A DNA stretch of 20,076 nt from Clostridiales bacterium. GTDB taxonomy: Bacteria; Bacillota; Clostridia; Christensenellales; Aristaeellaceae. Every line of letters starts with the position of its first letter. Position 1 is the first letter of the stretch. Both the position numbers and the translations under genes were made by a program. The notes under the pieces are model-generated. The model saw only the letters and a program-made list of their open reading frames with translations. It did not search any database and was not told the DNA's origin. This document shows positions 6,654 to 14,542 of the stretch, piece after piece. Where the stretch lies: positions 1 to 20,076 of the forward strand of contig SFHK01000057.1 of the NCBI GenBank assembly GCA_004556395.1, given 5' to 3'.

Positions 6654-7417
6654 AGGGGCTGTTCGATCGGCGTTTCGTCGGAGAAAAGGCGGGGGTTTTT
6701 GGCGAGGTATTCGGCGGTGATCTGGTTCATGGCGGCGGCGGAGCCGACGGCGCAGGGCGCGTCGCCGAAGCGGCCATAGCGCATGGCGCCGCGGGCGGCG
6801 AACACGGGCTCCATCTTATCGTAGAAACGCGAGGGGTGGGAGCCGTTATGGCGATACTGGGTCACGGGGTAGCGCGCGCCGTCCGTGTCGACGACGGTGA
6901 AAAGCTGCGGCTCGGTCTCGAGGCGATCCGGGATGTTTTCCCATTCCTCCGTGCCGTGCAGAAGCGTGTTGCAGGTGGTGCGGCAGCCGAGGAAGAGAAT
7001 CTGCGCGTCCCTGTCCACCAGCTTGCCCCAGCAGCCGCCGCGCGCGCAGGGCGTTTCAGCCAGCTGCTCGCCGCGCACGTAGTCCCGCGCGTCCGCGCCC
7101 AGCGCGGCGACGGAATGCGTGGGGTGCAGCGAGCGCACGACGCCCGGGCGCTTCAGAAACAGGTTCGGCAGGATGCCCGTGCAGGCGGGCTCGGTGGCTG
7201 CGTACATGACCGGGTTTTGCCGGTTTATGGTCGACCACGTGTGCGTGGGGAAGACCAGAAGGCCGTCCCGCATGTATTCGATAAACGCGTCCAGCACCGT
7301 GTCCGCCCGTCCCTCCACCTCGCCGATGGCCTTCATCGACGAGTGTACGAGCAGGACGCCGCGGGGGTTGATGTCCATGGCTTCAAGGCAGCGAAGCAGA
7401 TCCTGTCTGGTATACAT
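6647..7417 (-). CDS. AAC(3)-family aminoglycoside N-acetyltransferase-like protein
   Basis: 256 residues, close to the 260-270 usual for the Antibiotic_NAT family (YokD/AAC(3) fold). ATG 7417 is preceded by AAAGGA eight bases upstream; the open frame further upstream crosses a terminator hairpin and has no suitable start. Family blocks are visible: GVLLVHSSMKAIGEVEG (20-36), LLVFPTHTW, RSLHPTHSVAALG, and HGTEEW after a KLVDRDAQILFLG strand. These proteins transfer acetyl from acetyl-CoA to an amine. Many chromosomal members have no proven antibiotic substrate and may act on sugars or other small amines, which would fit the neighbouring glycan genes. It lies downstream of the GHL6 gene but beyond a terminator, so it is probably expressed at a lower level or separately. 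Confidence 0.88.
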   Translation of the reverse strand: MYTRQDLLRCLEAMDINPRGVLLVHSSMKAIGEVEGRADTVLDAFIEYMRDGLLVFPTHTWSTINRQNPVMYAATEPACTGILPNLFLKRPGVVRSLHPTHSVAALGADARDYVRGEQLAETPCARGGCWGKLVDRDAQILFLGCRTTCNTLLHGTEEWENIPDRLETEPQLFTVVDTDGARYPVTQYRHNGSHPSRFYDKMEPVFAARGAMRYGRFGDAPCAVGSAAAMNQITAEYLAKNPRLFSDETPIEQPLA

Positions 7418-7440
7418 GAGCCGATTCCTTTCTCCTGTAA

Positions 7441-7498
7441 AAGCGAAAGCCATTCGAAGCCGGCTTCGCGTAGATTTTGGCTCCGAATGGCTTCGCTT
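7441..7498 (-). terminator. Terminator after the GHL6-type hydrolase
   Basis: Arms 7441-7461 and 7479-7498 pair over about 20 bases with one bulge and one mismatch. Read on the minus strand, the stem is followed by CTTTTAC. A smaller palindrome, GAAGCCGGCTTC (7456-7467), sits in the loop side. It lies between the hydrolase stop and the acetyltransferase start. Confidence 0.7.
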
Positions 7499-7503
7499 CC
7501 GAT

Positions 7504-9453
7504 TTATTCGCAGACCACCATCTGGTGCAAAAGCACCTGCGGGACGGTAAAGGTCACGCGCGCGCCGTCCCACTCGAAGGGGATGGGGGTCTCTTCGGGC
7601 GCGAGATAGACCTTTCTGGGGGCTTCGGGCAGGCGGAGGGACACGGGCACGTTTATCACGGGTACGGCGTCCTCGATGACCTCGGTCTTTTTGCCGCGGA
7701 CGGTGGTATGAGCGAACAGCAGGTGCACGACGTGGCGGCTGCCCTGGCGGGTGACGGTCACTACGCCGCGATCGGGCAGGGTCGTGCGCACGGTGCGCTC
7801 GTCGCCGAGCAGGCAGTCGACGGCCTTCAGCACCAGCTCGCGGTCGACCAGCTCGCCCTTGTTCGCGTAGTCCTCAAAGATGTTCCAGCCGATGTAGGCG
7901 ATATTGCCCTTCACGACGGCGGCGGGCGTCTTCGGCGCGGATACGTCGTTGGGCGTGTGCTGGTGAGAGCTGAAGTGGAACGGTCCGCGGTTGAAGTACG
8001 GCTTCTGCCGGTACGCCAGCACGGTGCCGGTGACGTTTTTGAGCTTCTGTCCGGCGGAATACATCACGTATTCGGTGCGGCCGTTGACCGCGTCGAAGTT
8101 CGGAATCATGTAATCCGGGGTGTACTCGCTCACGCCGTCGTACTCCGCGCCCACGTCCAGCATGAACGCGGTTTTGTCGAAATTCAGGCCGGAACAGCCG
8201 GTCAGAAGCACCCTGCCGCCCTTTTCAAGGTAGGCGTTCAGGCGCGCGGCCAGCTTCTCGCACAAAAGAATCTGATCGGGCAGAATGACGAGCCTGTAGT
8301 TCTCAAACGGCGTTTCCTCGTCGATGAAGTCGTACAGGTGCTTGCCCTCCAGCAGCATGCGGCTCGCGCCGGCGTTGCTGTCCGTGCCCGCGCCGTTGCG
8401 CCCGCCGCCCAGAACCGCTTCGCAGCTGAGCACGGCGATGTCGGCGAGGTTCTTCGCGCCCTCGCACCATTTTTCCTTCTTCTCCACCAGCTCGTAGGCC
8501 TTGCCGATCAGGCGGTAGGTGCTTTCGTTCATCTCGCCGGAGGGATGCATCTGGTCGCCCACGGAAATCGCCGCGCCGCACGCCAGCGAAAGCCCCGTTT
8601 CGTAAATCAGCGCGTTGGGATGCTTGAAGCCGCCGAACTCGCCCCACGTGGTGTGGAACTTGCCCGTCATGCCCAGAAACGGCTTGTTCAGCGTGCGCAC
8701 ATACGCCGCGGACATGGGGAAATGGTCGTAGCCCCAGCCGCCGGTGGGCAGGCTTTCCAGCTCCAGATGCGTGTCGTAGCCGGCAATGTCGCGCCGGCCG
8801 TGGGCGATGTGCCCGGCGTTGTGGAAGATGGTGGCGGTGCTGGAATACTTGCGCACGGCCTTTTCCACGCGCAGGCAATAGGTTTTATAGACCTCGCGGC
8901 CGTGACGGCGCACGTCGTCCATGTTCGTGGGGTCCATACCCTTTTCCAGCATCGATTTCACGCAGCTGCCGCACACGCACATGCGCTCGTTGGAGATGTC
9001 CAGAAACACGCCGCAGGGGTTGTACTTTTCCATGACCTCTTCCACCTGCGAAATGAGCTTGTCGAGATAGGGCGTGTTGTAGCACATCAGGTGATAATGC
9101 GCTTCGCTTAAATAGTTGCCGCCCCTGTTGTCCGGGTCGACGTTCAGCCATTCGGGGTGGTCGAGCACCTCTTTTTCGTCCAGACCCGCGGAAATATACA
9201 CCGGCGCGTTCACGCCGATTTCGCGGCAGGCTTCCAGCTCCGCGCCCAGCAGGTCGAACGTCAGGTTCGGGTGCATGGTGTTGGCCGTGGACGGATGGTA
9301 CGCCCAGCCGTGATGGCACTTGGAGAAAACGGTGATGGAGTCGACGTGGCCGAGCTTCAGCGCCTTCTGAAACTGCTCCTTGGAAAAGCGGCCGCCGATG
9401 TCCGGGATCAGACCGGAGGTGTGGAAATCCAGATGCACCTGACGAAATCTCAT
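7504..9453 (-). CDS. GHL6-type putative glycoside hydrolase with beta-galactosidase trimerisation-like domain
   Basis: 649 residues; ATG 9453 with GTGAGG eight bases upstream. The N-terminus (VHLDFHTSGLIPDIGGRF, then SITVFSKCHHGWAYHP) is the signature of the hypothetical glycoside hydrolase 6 (GHL6) family, a TIM barrel related to alpha-L-fucosidase and beta-galactosidase barrels; it spans about 1-340 and includes CGVFLDISNE and a CVCGSC cysteine pair. From about 370 to 560 there is an amidotransferase-like fold of the beta-galactosidase trimerisation type (NYRLVILPDQILLCEKLAAR, then GGRVLLTGCSG), followed by a small beta domain. No signal peptide is present, so it should act in the cytoplasm on an imported sugar. 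The start lies 15 bases after the amidohydrolase stop, so the two form an operon. The substrate is unknown. Confidence 0.85.
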   Translation of the reverse strand: MRFRQVHLDFHTSGLIPDIGGRFSKEQFQKALKLGHVDSITVFSKCHHGWAYHPSTANTMHPNLTFDLLGAELEACREIGVNAPVYISAGLDEKEVLDHPEWLNVDPDNRGGNYLSEAHYHLMCYNTPYLDKLISQVEEVMEKYNPCGVFLDISNERMCVCGSCVKSMLEKGMDPTNMDDVRRHGREVYKTYCLRVEKAVRKYSSTATIFHNAGHIAHGRRDIAGYDTHLELESLPTGGWGYDHFPMSAAYVRTLNKPFLGMTGKFHTTWGEFGGFKHPNALIYETGLSLACGAAISVGDQMHPSGEMNESTYRLIGKAYELVEKKEKWCEGAKNLADIAVLSCEAVLGGGRNGAGTDSNAGASRMLLEGKHLYDFIDEETPFENYRLVILPDQILLCEKLAARLNAYLEKGGRVLLTGCSGLNFDKTAFMLDVGAEYDGVSEYTPDYMIPNFDAVNGRTEYVMYSAGQKLKNVTGTVLAYRQKPYFNRGPFHFSSHQHTPNDVSAPKTPAAVVKGNIAYIGWNIFEDYANKGELVDRELVLKAVDCLLGDERTVRTTLPDRGVVTVTRQGSRHVVHLLFAHTTVRGKKTEVIEDAVPVINVPVSLRLPEAPRKVYLAPEETPIPFEWDGARVTFTVPQVLLHQMVVCE

Positions 9454-9468
9454 TCGTTGTTCCTCACT

Positions 9469-10620
9469 TTACGCGTTTTCAAGCACGTTCACGCCGTCGA
9501 TGAACACGTACTTCATTCTCGTGGCAATCTCAAACGGGCAGCCGTCGGCGATGGCGATGTCCGCGTCCTTGCCCACTTCCAGCGAGCCCACGCGGTCGGC
9601 AATGCCGATGTGCTCGGCGGGGTTGATGGTGATGGCGCGGAACGCGTCGAACGGATCCATGCCCGCCTTCACCGCCAGACCGGCGCAGATGGGCAGGTAC
9701 TTCTGCGGAATGACCGGCGAGTCCGTGATGATGGACACGTGGCAGCCCGCCTTCGCCAGCGCGCCGGGGGTGATCCAGCTCTTGTTCTGAAGCTCAAACT
9801 TGCTCGCGTGTCCCAGCGTCGGGCCGACGGCCAGCGGCACGTTTTCCTGCGCCAGCTCGTCCACGATCAGGTGACCCTCGGTCACGTGCTCAAGGGTGAT
9901 CTTCACGCCGAACTCGTGCGCGATGCGAAGCGCGGTGAACAGGTCGTCCGCCTGATGCGCGTGCGCCTTCAGTGGCAGCTCGCCGCGGATGACCGGCAAA
10001 AGCGCCTGCAGCTTCATGTCGAACGCGGGCTTTTTGGACGGATCGTCCTTCGCCGCGTCCAGCTTTTCGGCGTACTCGCGCGCCTTGAACAGCATCTCGC
10101 GCAGCTTGGCGGCGGTGCTCATGCGGGAGGAATTGCCCTTGTCGCGATAGCAGCGCTTCGGGTTCTCGCCGAAGGCGCACTTCATCGCAGTTTCCTTCTT
10201 CACGATCATGTTGTCGACGCGCACGCCCGCCGGCTTGATGGCGCAGAACGTGCCGCCCAGCACGTTGGAGGAGCCGGGGCCCACGTTCAGGCAGGTAACG
10301 CCCGCCTCGCGGGCTTCCTTCAGCGCGTAGTCGCGGGGCTGAATGCCGTCGATGGCGCGCAGGTGCGGCGTGAGAATGTCGCCGTACTCGTTGTAGTCCT
10401 GCCCCTCAAAGCCGATGCCCCAGCCGTCCAGACCGATGTGGCCGTGCGCCTCCACAAAGCCGGGCATCACGGTCAGCCCCGCCGCGTCGATCACGTCGCC
10501 GCCGTCGGCGATCAGGTTCGGGCCGATTTCAGTGATTTTCCCGTTCTCCACGCGAATGTCCACATACTGCGGCTCGCGATGAATCGCGTCCAGCACTTTT
10601 CCGTTTTTGATCACGAACAT
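9469..10620 (-). CDS. Metal-dependent amidohydrolase (imidazolonepropionase-like)
   Basis: 383 residues from ATG 10620, with GGGGAGG nine bases upstream; an upstream in-frame start is excluded because it would overlap the -35 box. The layout is an N-terminal beta-sandwich (MFVIKNGKVLDAIHREPQYV), the metal site GFVEAHGHIG (H59, H61), further metal-ligand candidates HAHQADDL and LEHVTEG, the catalytic-type aspartate in IITDSP, and the late NPAEHIGIADRVGSLEVGKD block that returns to the sandwich. Such enzymes hydrolyse amide or cyclic amide bonds using one or two divalent metals. Together with the downstream glycoside hydrolase and the divergent sugar transporter this suggests deacetylation or ring opening of an imported compound, but that is inference. 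Confidence 0.88.
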   Translation of the reverse strand: MFVIKNGKVLDAIHREPQYVDIRVENGKITEIGPNLIADGGDVIDAAGLTVMPGFVEAHGHIGLDGWGIGFEGQDYNEYGDILTPHLRAIDGIQPRDYALKEAREAGVTCLNVGPGSSNVLGGTFCAIKPAGVRVDNMIVKKETAMKCAFGENPKRCYRDKGNSSRMSTAAKLREMLFKAREYAEKLDAAKDDPSKKPAFDMKLQALLPVIRGELPLKAHAHQADDLFTALRIAHEFGVKITLEHVTEGHLIVDELAQENVPLAVGPTLGHASKFELQNKSWITPGALAKAGCHVSIITDSPVIPQKYLPICAGLAVKAGMDPFDAFRAITINPAEHIGIADRVGSLEVGKDADIAIADGCPFEIATRMKYVFIDGVNVLENA

Positions 10621-10653
10621 AATGGAAATCCTCCCCGCTTTTGAATCGCTTCC

Positions 10654-10683
10654 ATTATACAACCCGCTCGCGTGCCGTGTCAA
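10654..10683 (-). promoter_or_regulatory. Sigma-A promoter of the amidohydrolase-GHL6 operon
   Basis: On the minus strand, TTGACA (10678-10683) and TATAAT (10654-10659) match consensus exactly with an 18-base spacer, about 35 bases ahead of the start codon. Confidence 0.85.
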
Positions 10684-10771
10684 CCGGCGATTGCACGCGG
10701 ACGGCGAAACCGTTTTGCATATTACCTGTCAAGATGTTCAATATCTCGGGCGGAAACTTTGATATTTCCCC

Positions 10772-10800
10772 TTGACGTTACGAGAGAAGCATGCTAAAAT
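10772..10800 (+). promoter_or_regulatory. Sigma-A promoter of the ABC transporter operon
   Basis: TTGACG (10772-10777) and TAAAAT (10795-10800) are separated by 17 bases. An inverted pair AATATC/GATATT (10740-10745 and 10761-10766) just upstream could be part of a regulator site shared with the divergent operon; that is tentative. The leader from about 10807 to 10884 holds no obvious structure beyond the ribosome binding site. Confidence 0.8.
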
Positions 10801-10884
10801 AAACAAAGACCGCGGGACGCACGGTTGGACGTCTCTCAACGTCTGTCGCTCCGCAGGAGCGGCACAGAAAAAGGAGGATACCCC

Positions 10885-12453
10885 ATGAAACGCACGCTCT
10901 CTCTGGTACTGGCCGTTCTGATGGTGCTCGCGCTGTTCGGCGCGGCGGCCGAAGACACGAAGAAAGTGGAGATCCGCGTCAACATGCAGGCGGGCACCGG
11001 CGTTGCCGAGGCCTGGGCGGCCGTTGAAGCGGGCTACGAAGCCCTCCATCCCGAAGTTGACATCATCATCGACCTCAAGCCCGACGAAGGCTATGCCGAT
11101 TGGGTAAAGGCGCAGTTCAGCTCCGAGAATCCCGAGGCCGACCTGGTCGCCATCAACCTGGCGGGCCCCGCCGCCTCCGGCAAGAGCCTGAACTTCTTCG
11201 AGTACGCCTACAACGAGAGCCCCTACACCGGCAAGGAGTGGAAGGATCAGGTCAACTTCGGCGCCCAGGTTCGCGACATGGCGAAGGGCGAGTGGACCGC
11301 CATCAGCCTTCAGTCCGTGCAGGTTCTGTGGTTCTACAACGCCAAGATCTTCGAGGAAGTCGGCGTGACCGCGCCCAAGACGTGGGACGAGCTGATCGAC
11401 GTCTGCGAGAAGATTCAGGCTGCCGGCTATCAGCCGCTGGCCGTGCCGGGAGACTTCCAGTCCTTCTGGGCCATGCAGCTCGGCTGGATCGCGCAGGCCT
11501 ATGTCGACCAGACCACCCGCGCGCAGATTGAGTTCGTGAAGGCGCAGCCGGACGACTACTGCTATGATCCCGAAATCGACGCCAACTTCGTCTACGACGT
11601 GACCGATCCGTGGAACGACGATCCCGCCTACGTCACCCAGAACGGCCTGCGCTACTGGCAGGCGTTCCGTGACGGCGTGGTTCGCGCCGATTCCGACGGC
11701 ATCAAGGCCGTATACGCCAACTTCGCCAAGGTGTTCCCGAAGTACGCCGGCGGCGAGAACTTCTTCGGCACCAGCGACGCCGGCTACAAGGCGATGTTCG
11801 CGCAGGGCAAGGCTGCGATGATCATCGACGGCGGCTGGAGACTGACCGAGCACGCCCGCGACATGAAGGCGCTGCAGAAGGGCGAAGCCCTGAAGGACGC
11901 CGACGGCAACGTCATTGAAAACGCGCAGGTGTTCGAGCTGGGCACCTTCAACATGCCCTCCATGGAAGGCCCCGAATTCCTCGCCCCCGCCCGCACCATC
12001 GAGGTGGCCGTCGGCTTCATCGGCGCCATCTCCAAGAGCGTTGAGCACGACGAGGCGGTCGTCGACTTCCTGATGTACTACACCTCTCCCGAAGGCTACG
12101 GCGCGTACCTGAGCACCGGCATCGAAAACGGCATGTCCGTCAACGGCCCGGCGCTGGTGGACGGCGTTGAGCTGCCCGAGGAGTACGCCGCGATGTTCGC
12201 CAACCTGTCCTTCATCGGCAACTGCCAGAAGGGCTACAACGCCGCCCTCGCCCGCGGCATCGGCGACAACCAGGAAGCCCTGCGCGCCTGGTACGGCTAC
12301 ACCATGGATCTGCTGAACGGCAAGATCGACATCGACACCTGGGGCAAGATGCACCAGGAGAACCAGATGGGTCACCTTGCCGAGGTTCTCGCGGCCAGCA
12401 AGATCAATCCCTCCGACCTTGACAACCCCGCCAACGAGCCCACCGGCGAATAA
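10885..12453 (+). CDS. Extracellular solute-binding protein of a CUT1 carbohydrate ABC transporter
   Basis: 522 residues; ATG 10885 preceded by AAGGAGG. A Sec signal peptide covers about 1-22 (MKRTLSLVLAVLMVLALFG, then AAAED). It has no lipobox cysteine, unusual for a Gram-positive binding protein, which would normally be a lipoprotein. The mature part shows the family-1 fold: VEIRVNMQAGTGVAEAW, the strand-helix YEALHPEVDIIIDLKPDEGY, the hinge VLWFYNAKIFEEVGVTAPKT, WDELIDVCEKIQAAGYQPLA, and the late MFAQGKAAMIIDGGW block. Aromatic residues near the hinge (FQSFWAMQLGW) suit sugar stacking. It would capture an oligosaccharide and deliver it to the two permeases downstream. It is first in the operon and ends at an internal terminator, so it is probably made in excess. 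Confidence 0.93.
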   Translation: MKRTLSLVLAVLMVLALFGAAAEDTKKVEIRVNMQAGTGVAEAWAAVEAGYEALHPEVDIIIDLKPDEGYADWVKAQFSSENPEADLVAINLAGPAASGKSLNFFEYAYNESPYTGKEWKDQVNFGAQVRDMAKGEWTAISLQSVQVLWFYNAKIFEEVGVTAPKTWDELIDVCEKIQAAGYQPLAVPGDFQSFWAMQLGWIAQAYVDQTTRAQIEFVKAQPDDYCYDPEIDANFVYDVTDPWNDDPAYVTQNGLRYWQAFRDGVVRADSDGIKAVYANFAKVFPKYAGGENFFGTSDAGYKAMFAQGKAAMIIDGGWRLTEHARDMKALQKGEALKDADGNVIENAQVFELGTFNMPSMEGPEFLAPARTIEVAVGFIGAISKSVEHDEAVVDFLMYYTSPEGYGAYLSTGIENGMSVNGPALVDGVELPEEYAAMFANLSFIGNCQKGYNAALARGIGDNQEALRAWYGYTMDLLNGKIDIDTWGKMHQENQMGHLAEVLAASKINPSDLDNPANEPTGE

Positions 12454-12471
12454 TCCCATAGAAACCCATCC

Positions 12472-12500
12472 GAGGGGAGCGGTTTTCGCTCCCCTCTTTT
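12472..12500 (+). terminator. Intra-operon terminator between binding protein and permease genes
   Basis: A perfect 10-bp G+C-rich stem (GAGGGGAGCG 12472-12481, CGCTCCCCTC 12487-12496) with a five-base loop and a TTTT tail (12497-12500). No second promoter is evident before the permease, so this probably attenuates rather than ends transcription. Confidence 0.85.
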
Positions 12501-12520
12501 CACCTCAGGAGGCGCTCAAC

Positions 12521-14527
12521 ATGGAGAACACTCGAAAAAAAAGACAGCCGAAGCTCAGGCAAATCACGGCGTATCTGATTCTCGCGGTCGTGCTCACCCT
12601 CGCGCTGGGCGCTTCCGTCGCCGCGTATATCGCCGCGGGCGACCGGCTGAATATCGTGAACCGGCTCCCCTATGGAAGTGAGCTTCAGAACAACCGCGTG
12701 ACGTATTCCCGCGCGCTGAAGTATACCTATCTGGGCACGTATAAGGACACCATCGTCTGCGTGGACGCGGACAACAACGAGGTCTGGCGCTATCCCACCA
12801 GGGGCGCGGTGAGCGCCATCGTCTACGATAACGCGAACAATCGCATCATCGCGGGCAGTCAGGGCAAGCGCGTCTACATACTGGACGGCGCGACCGGCGC
12901 GGAGATCCGCACGATCGACTGTAAGGCCGTCGTCAATGACATCGACTATAATGAAGAGAGCCGCCGGCTCCTCGTCGCCGAAAAGGTGAACGCGGGCAAG
13001 GGCTACGTGAGAATATATACCGACGAGGGCGAGATGATCGCCTCCACGCCGACGATCAGGCCGGCGAACAGCTGCGCCTTTGCGGCGGACTTTCAGAGCT
13101 TTTATTATTGCAGCAAGCGCCTGTACCGGGCGGATATGCAGGGCAACGAGCTCGCGAGCGCGACGCTGAGCAAGGATATCTACGCGCTCGACGTGTCCGA
13201 GGACACCGGCCGCGTGGTTGCAACCGACGACAACGGCTGGGTGGCGTGCTATGACGGCGAGCTGAACGAGATTTTCAAGGTCGCCATGAACAATCTGGAC
13301 AGCGACGGCCGCGCCGTTTCCATCACGCGCGACGGCACGATGGTCGCCGCCGGAACCCGCGAGGGCGACGTGTTCGTGTTCGACGAGACCGGCAGGACCA
13401 TGTTCTACAAGCGCCTGTCCAGCGCGATTGCCGACGTGGTGATCGACGGGGAATACAGCTTCGTCGTGCCGCTGAGCACCGAGCTGTATTCGCTGGATAT
13501 GTCCGCCGCGGCGAAGCTGTCCATGTATTCGAGCGTGCGCCAGATCGCGAAGACGGCGATGCTTGCGCTGCCGCTACTTGCGTTCCTCGCGTGGGTGCTG
13601 GCATTCGGCCGCTCCCGGGGCGTGTTCTACGCGTTCTGCAAGTCGGCGCACCGGCACCGCACGGCGTACTTCCTGCTGCTGCCGTCGTTCGCGCTGATCA
13701 TCATCTTCAACTATATTCCCGTGGGACAGGCGTTCTGGTTCGCCTTTACGGACTGGAACCAGAACACCACCTCGATGCGCGACGTGGAGTTCATCGGCCT
13801 TGACAACTTCTCCAAGATGCTCAGCGAGGGCTACTTCCTGCTGGGCGTGAAGAACATGCTGATCATCATGGCGTTCAACTTCCTGAAGCTGCTGGTGCCG
13901 CTGATCGTGGCGGAGCTGGTGTTCGCCAACGGCAGCAACCGCGCGAGGTACTGGTATCGCTTCCTGCTGGTGCTGCCGATGGTCGTTCCCGGCGTGGTCT
14001 CCACGCTGATGTGGAAGCAGATCTACGACCCCGCCACCGGCCTGATCAACAAGGTGCTGGAAATGGCCGGCCGGCCCGACCTCATGCGCAGCTGGCTGGG
14101 GCGCGAGGATACCGCGCTGTGGGCGCTGATCTTCATGGGCTTCCCGTGGGTGAACTCGTTCGCGTTCCTCGTGTTCTACGGCGGCCTGATCAACATTCCC
14201 GCCGACCTGTTCGAGGCCGCGCGCGTGGACGGCTCCAACCCCTTCTGGAACCTGACGCGCATCCACCTGCCGCTTCTGATGCCGCAGATCAAGATGATTC
14301 TGATTCTGACGTTCATCAGTTCCATTCAGGACTACGGTTCCGTGCTGCTGCTGACCGACGGCGGCCCCGGCTTCGCCACCTACGTGCCCGGCTTCGAACT
14401 GTACATGAACGCCACGCGGCTGGGTCAGTACGGCTACGCGTGCGCGCTGGGTCTGGTGATGTTCATCGCCATTCTGGCCGGCACCATCCTGAACATGAAA
14501 ATCAAGACCGACGAGGCCTTAGGCTGA
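12521..14527 (+). CDS. MalF-type sugar ABC permease with N-terminal extracytoplasmic beta-propeller
   Basis: 668 residues; ATG 12521 with AGGAGG eight bases upstream. An N-terminal membrane segment (about 15-40, ITAYLILAVVLTLALG...) leads to a domain of about 300 residues made of WD40/PQQ-like blades: DTIVCVDADNNEVWRYPTRG, KRVYILDGATGAEIRTI, NGWVACYDGELNEIF, GDVFVFDETGRTMFYKRL. A second membrane segment (about 345-365) follows. The permease core begins near 378 (HRTAYFLLLPSFALII, FNYIPVGQAFWFAFTDWN) and carries the ATPase-coupling EAA loop near 563 (FEAARVDGSNPFWNLTRIHL). CUT1 permeases are usually about 300 residues, so the first half is an added module, predicted to face outward and possibly to contact the binding protein or cell wall. 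The MalG partner starts 15 bases downstream. Confidence 0.92.
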   Translation: MENTRKKRQPKLRQITAYLILAVVLTLALGASVAAYIAAGDRLNIVNRLPYGSELQNNRVTYSRALKYTYLGTYKDTIVCVDADNNEVWRYPTRGAVSAIVYDNANNRIIAGSQGKRVYILDGATGAEIRTIDCKAVVNDIDYNEESRRLLVAEKVNAGKGYVRIYTDEGEMIASTPTIRPANSCAFAADFQSFYYCSKRLYRADMQGNELASATLSKDIYALDVSEDTGRVVATDDNGWVACYDGELNEIFKVAMNNLDSDGRAVSITRDGTMVAAGTREGDVFVFDETGRTMFYKRLSSAIADVVIDGEYSFVVPLSTELYSLDMSAAAKLSMYSSVRQIAKTAMLALPLLAFLAWVLAFGRSRGVFYAFCKSAHRHRTAYFLLLPSFALIIIFNYIPVGQAFWFAFTDWNQNTTSMRDVEFIGLDNFSKMLSEGYFLLGVKNMLIIMAFNFLKLLVPLIVAELVFANGSNRARYWYRFLLVLPMVVPGVVSTLMWKQIYDPATGLINKVLEMAGRPDLMRSWLGREDTALWALIFMGFPWVNSFAFLVFYGGLINIPADLFEAARVDGSNPFWNLTRIHLPLLMPQIKMILILTFISSIQDYGSVLLLTDGGPGFATYVPGFELYMNATRLGQYGYACALGLVMFIAILAGTILNMKIKTDEALG

Positions 14528-14542
14528 AAGGAGGGAACACCG

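Noticed and set aside
7477..9111. 544-residue plus-strand open frame
   Set aside because: It is antisense to the GHL6 gene, rich in A/V/R/H typical of shadow frames in G+C-rich DNA, and shows no family motifs.
10738..12459. 573-residue minus-strand open frame
   Set aside because: Antisense to the binding-protein gene, which has a signal peptide, ribosome binding site and clear family motifs.
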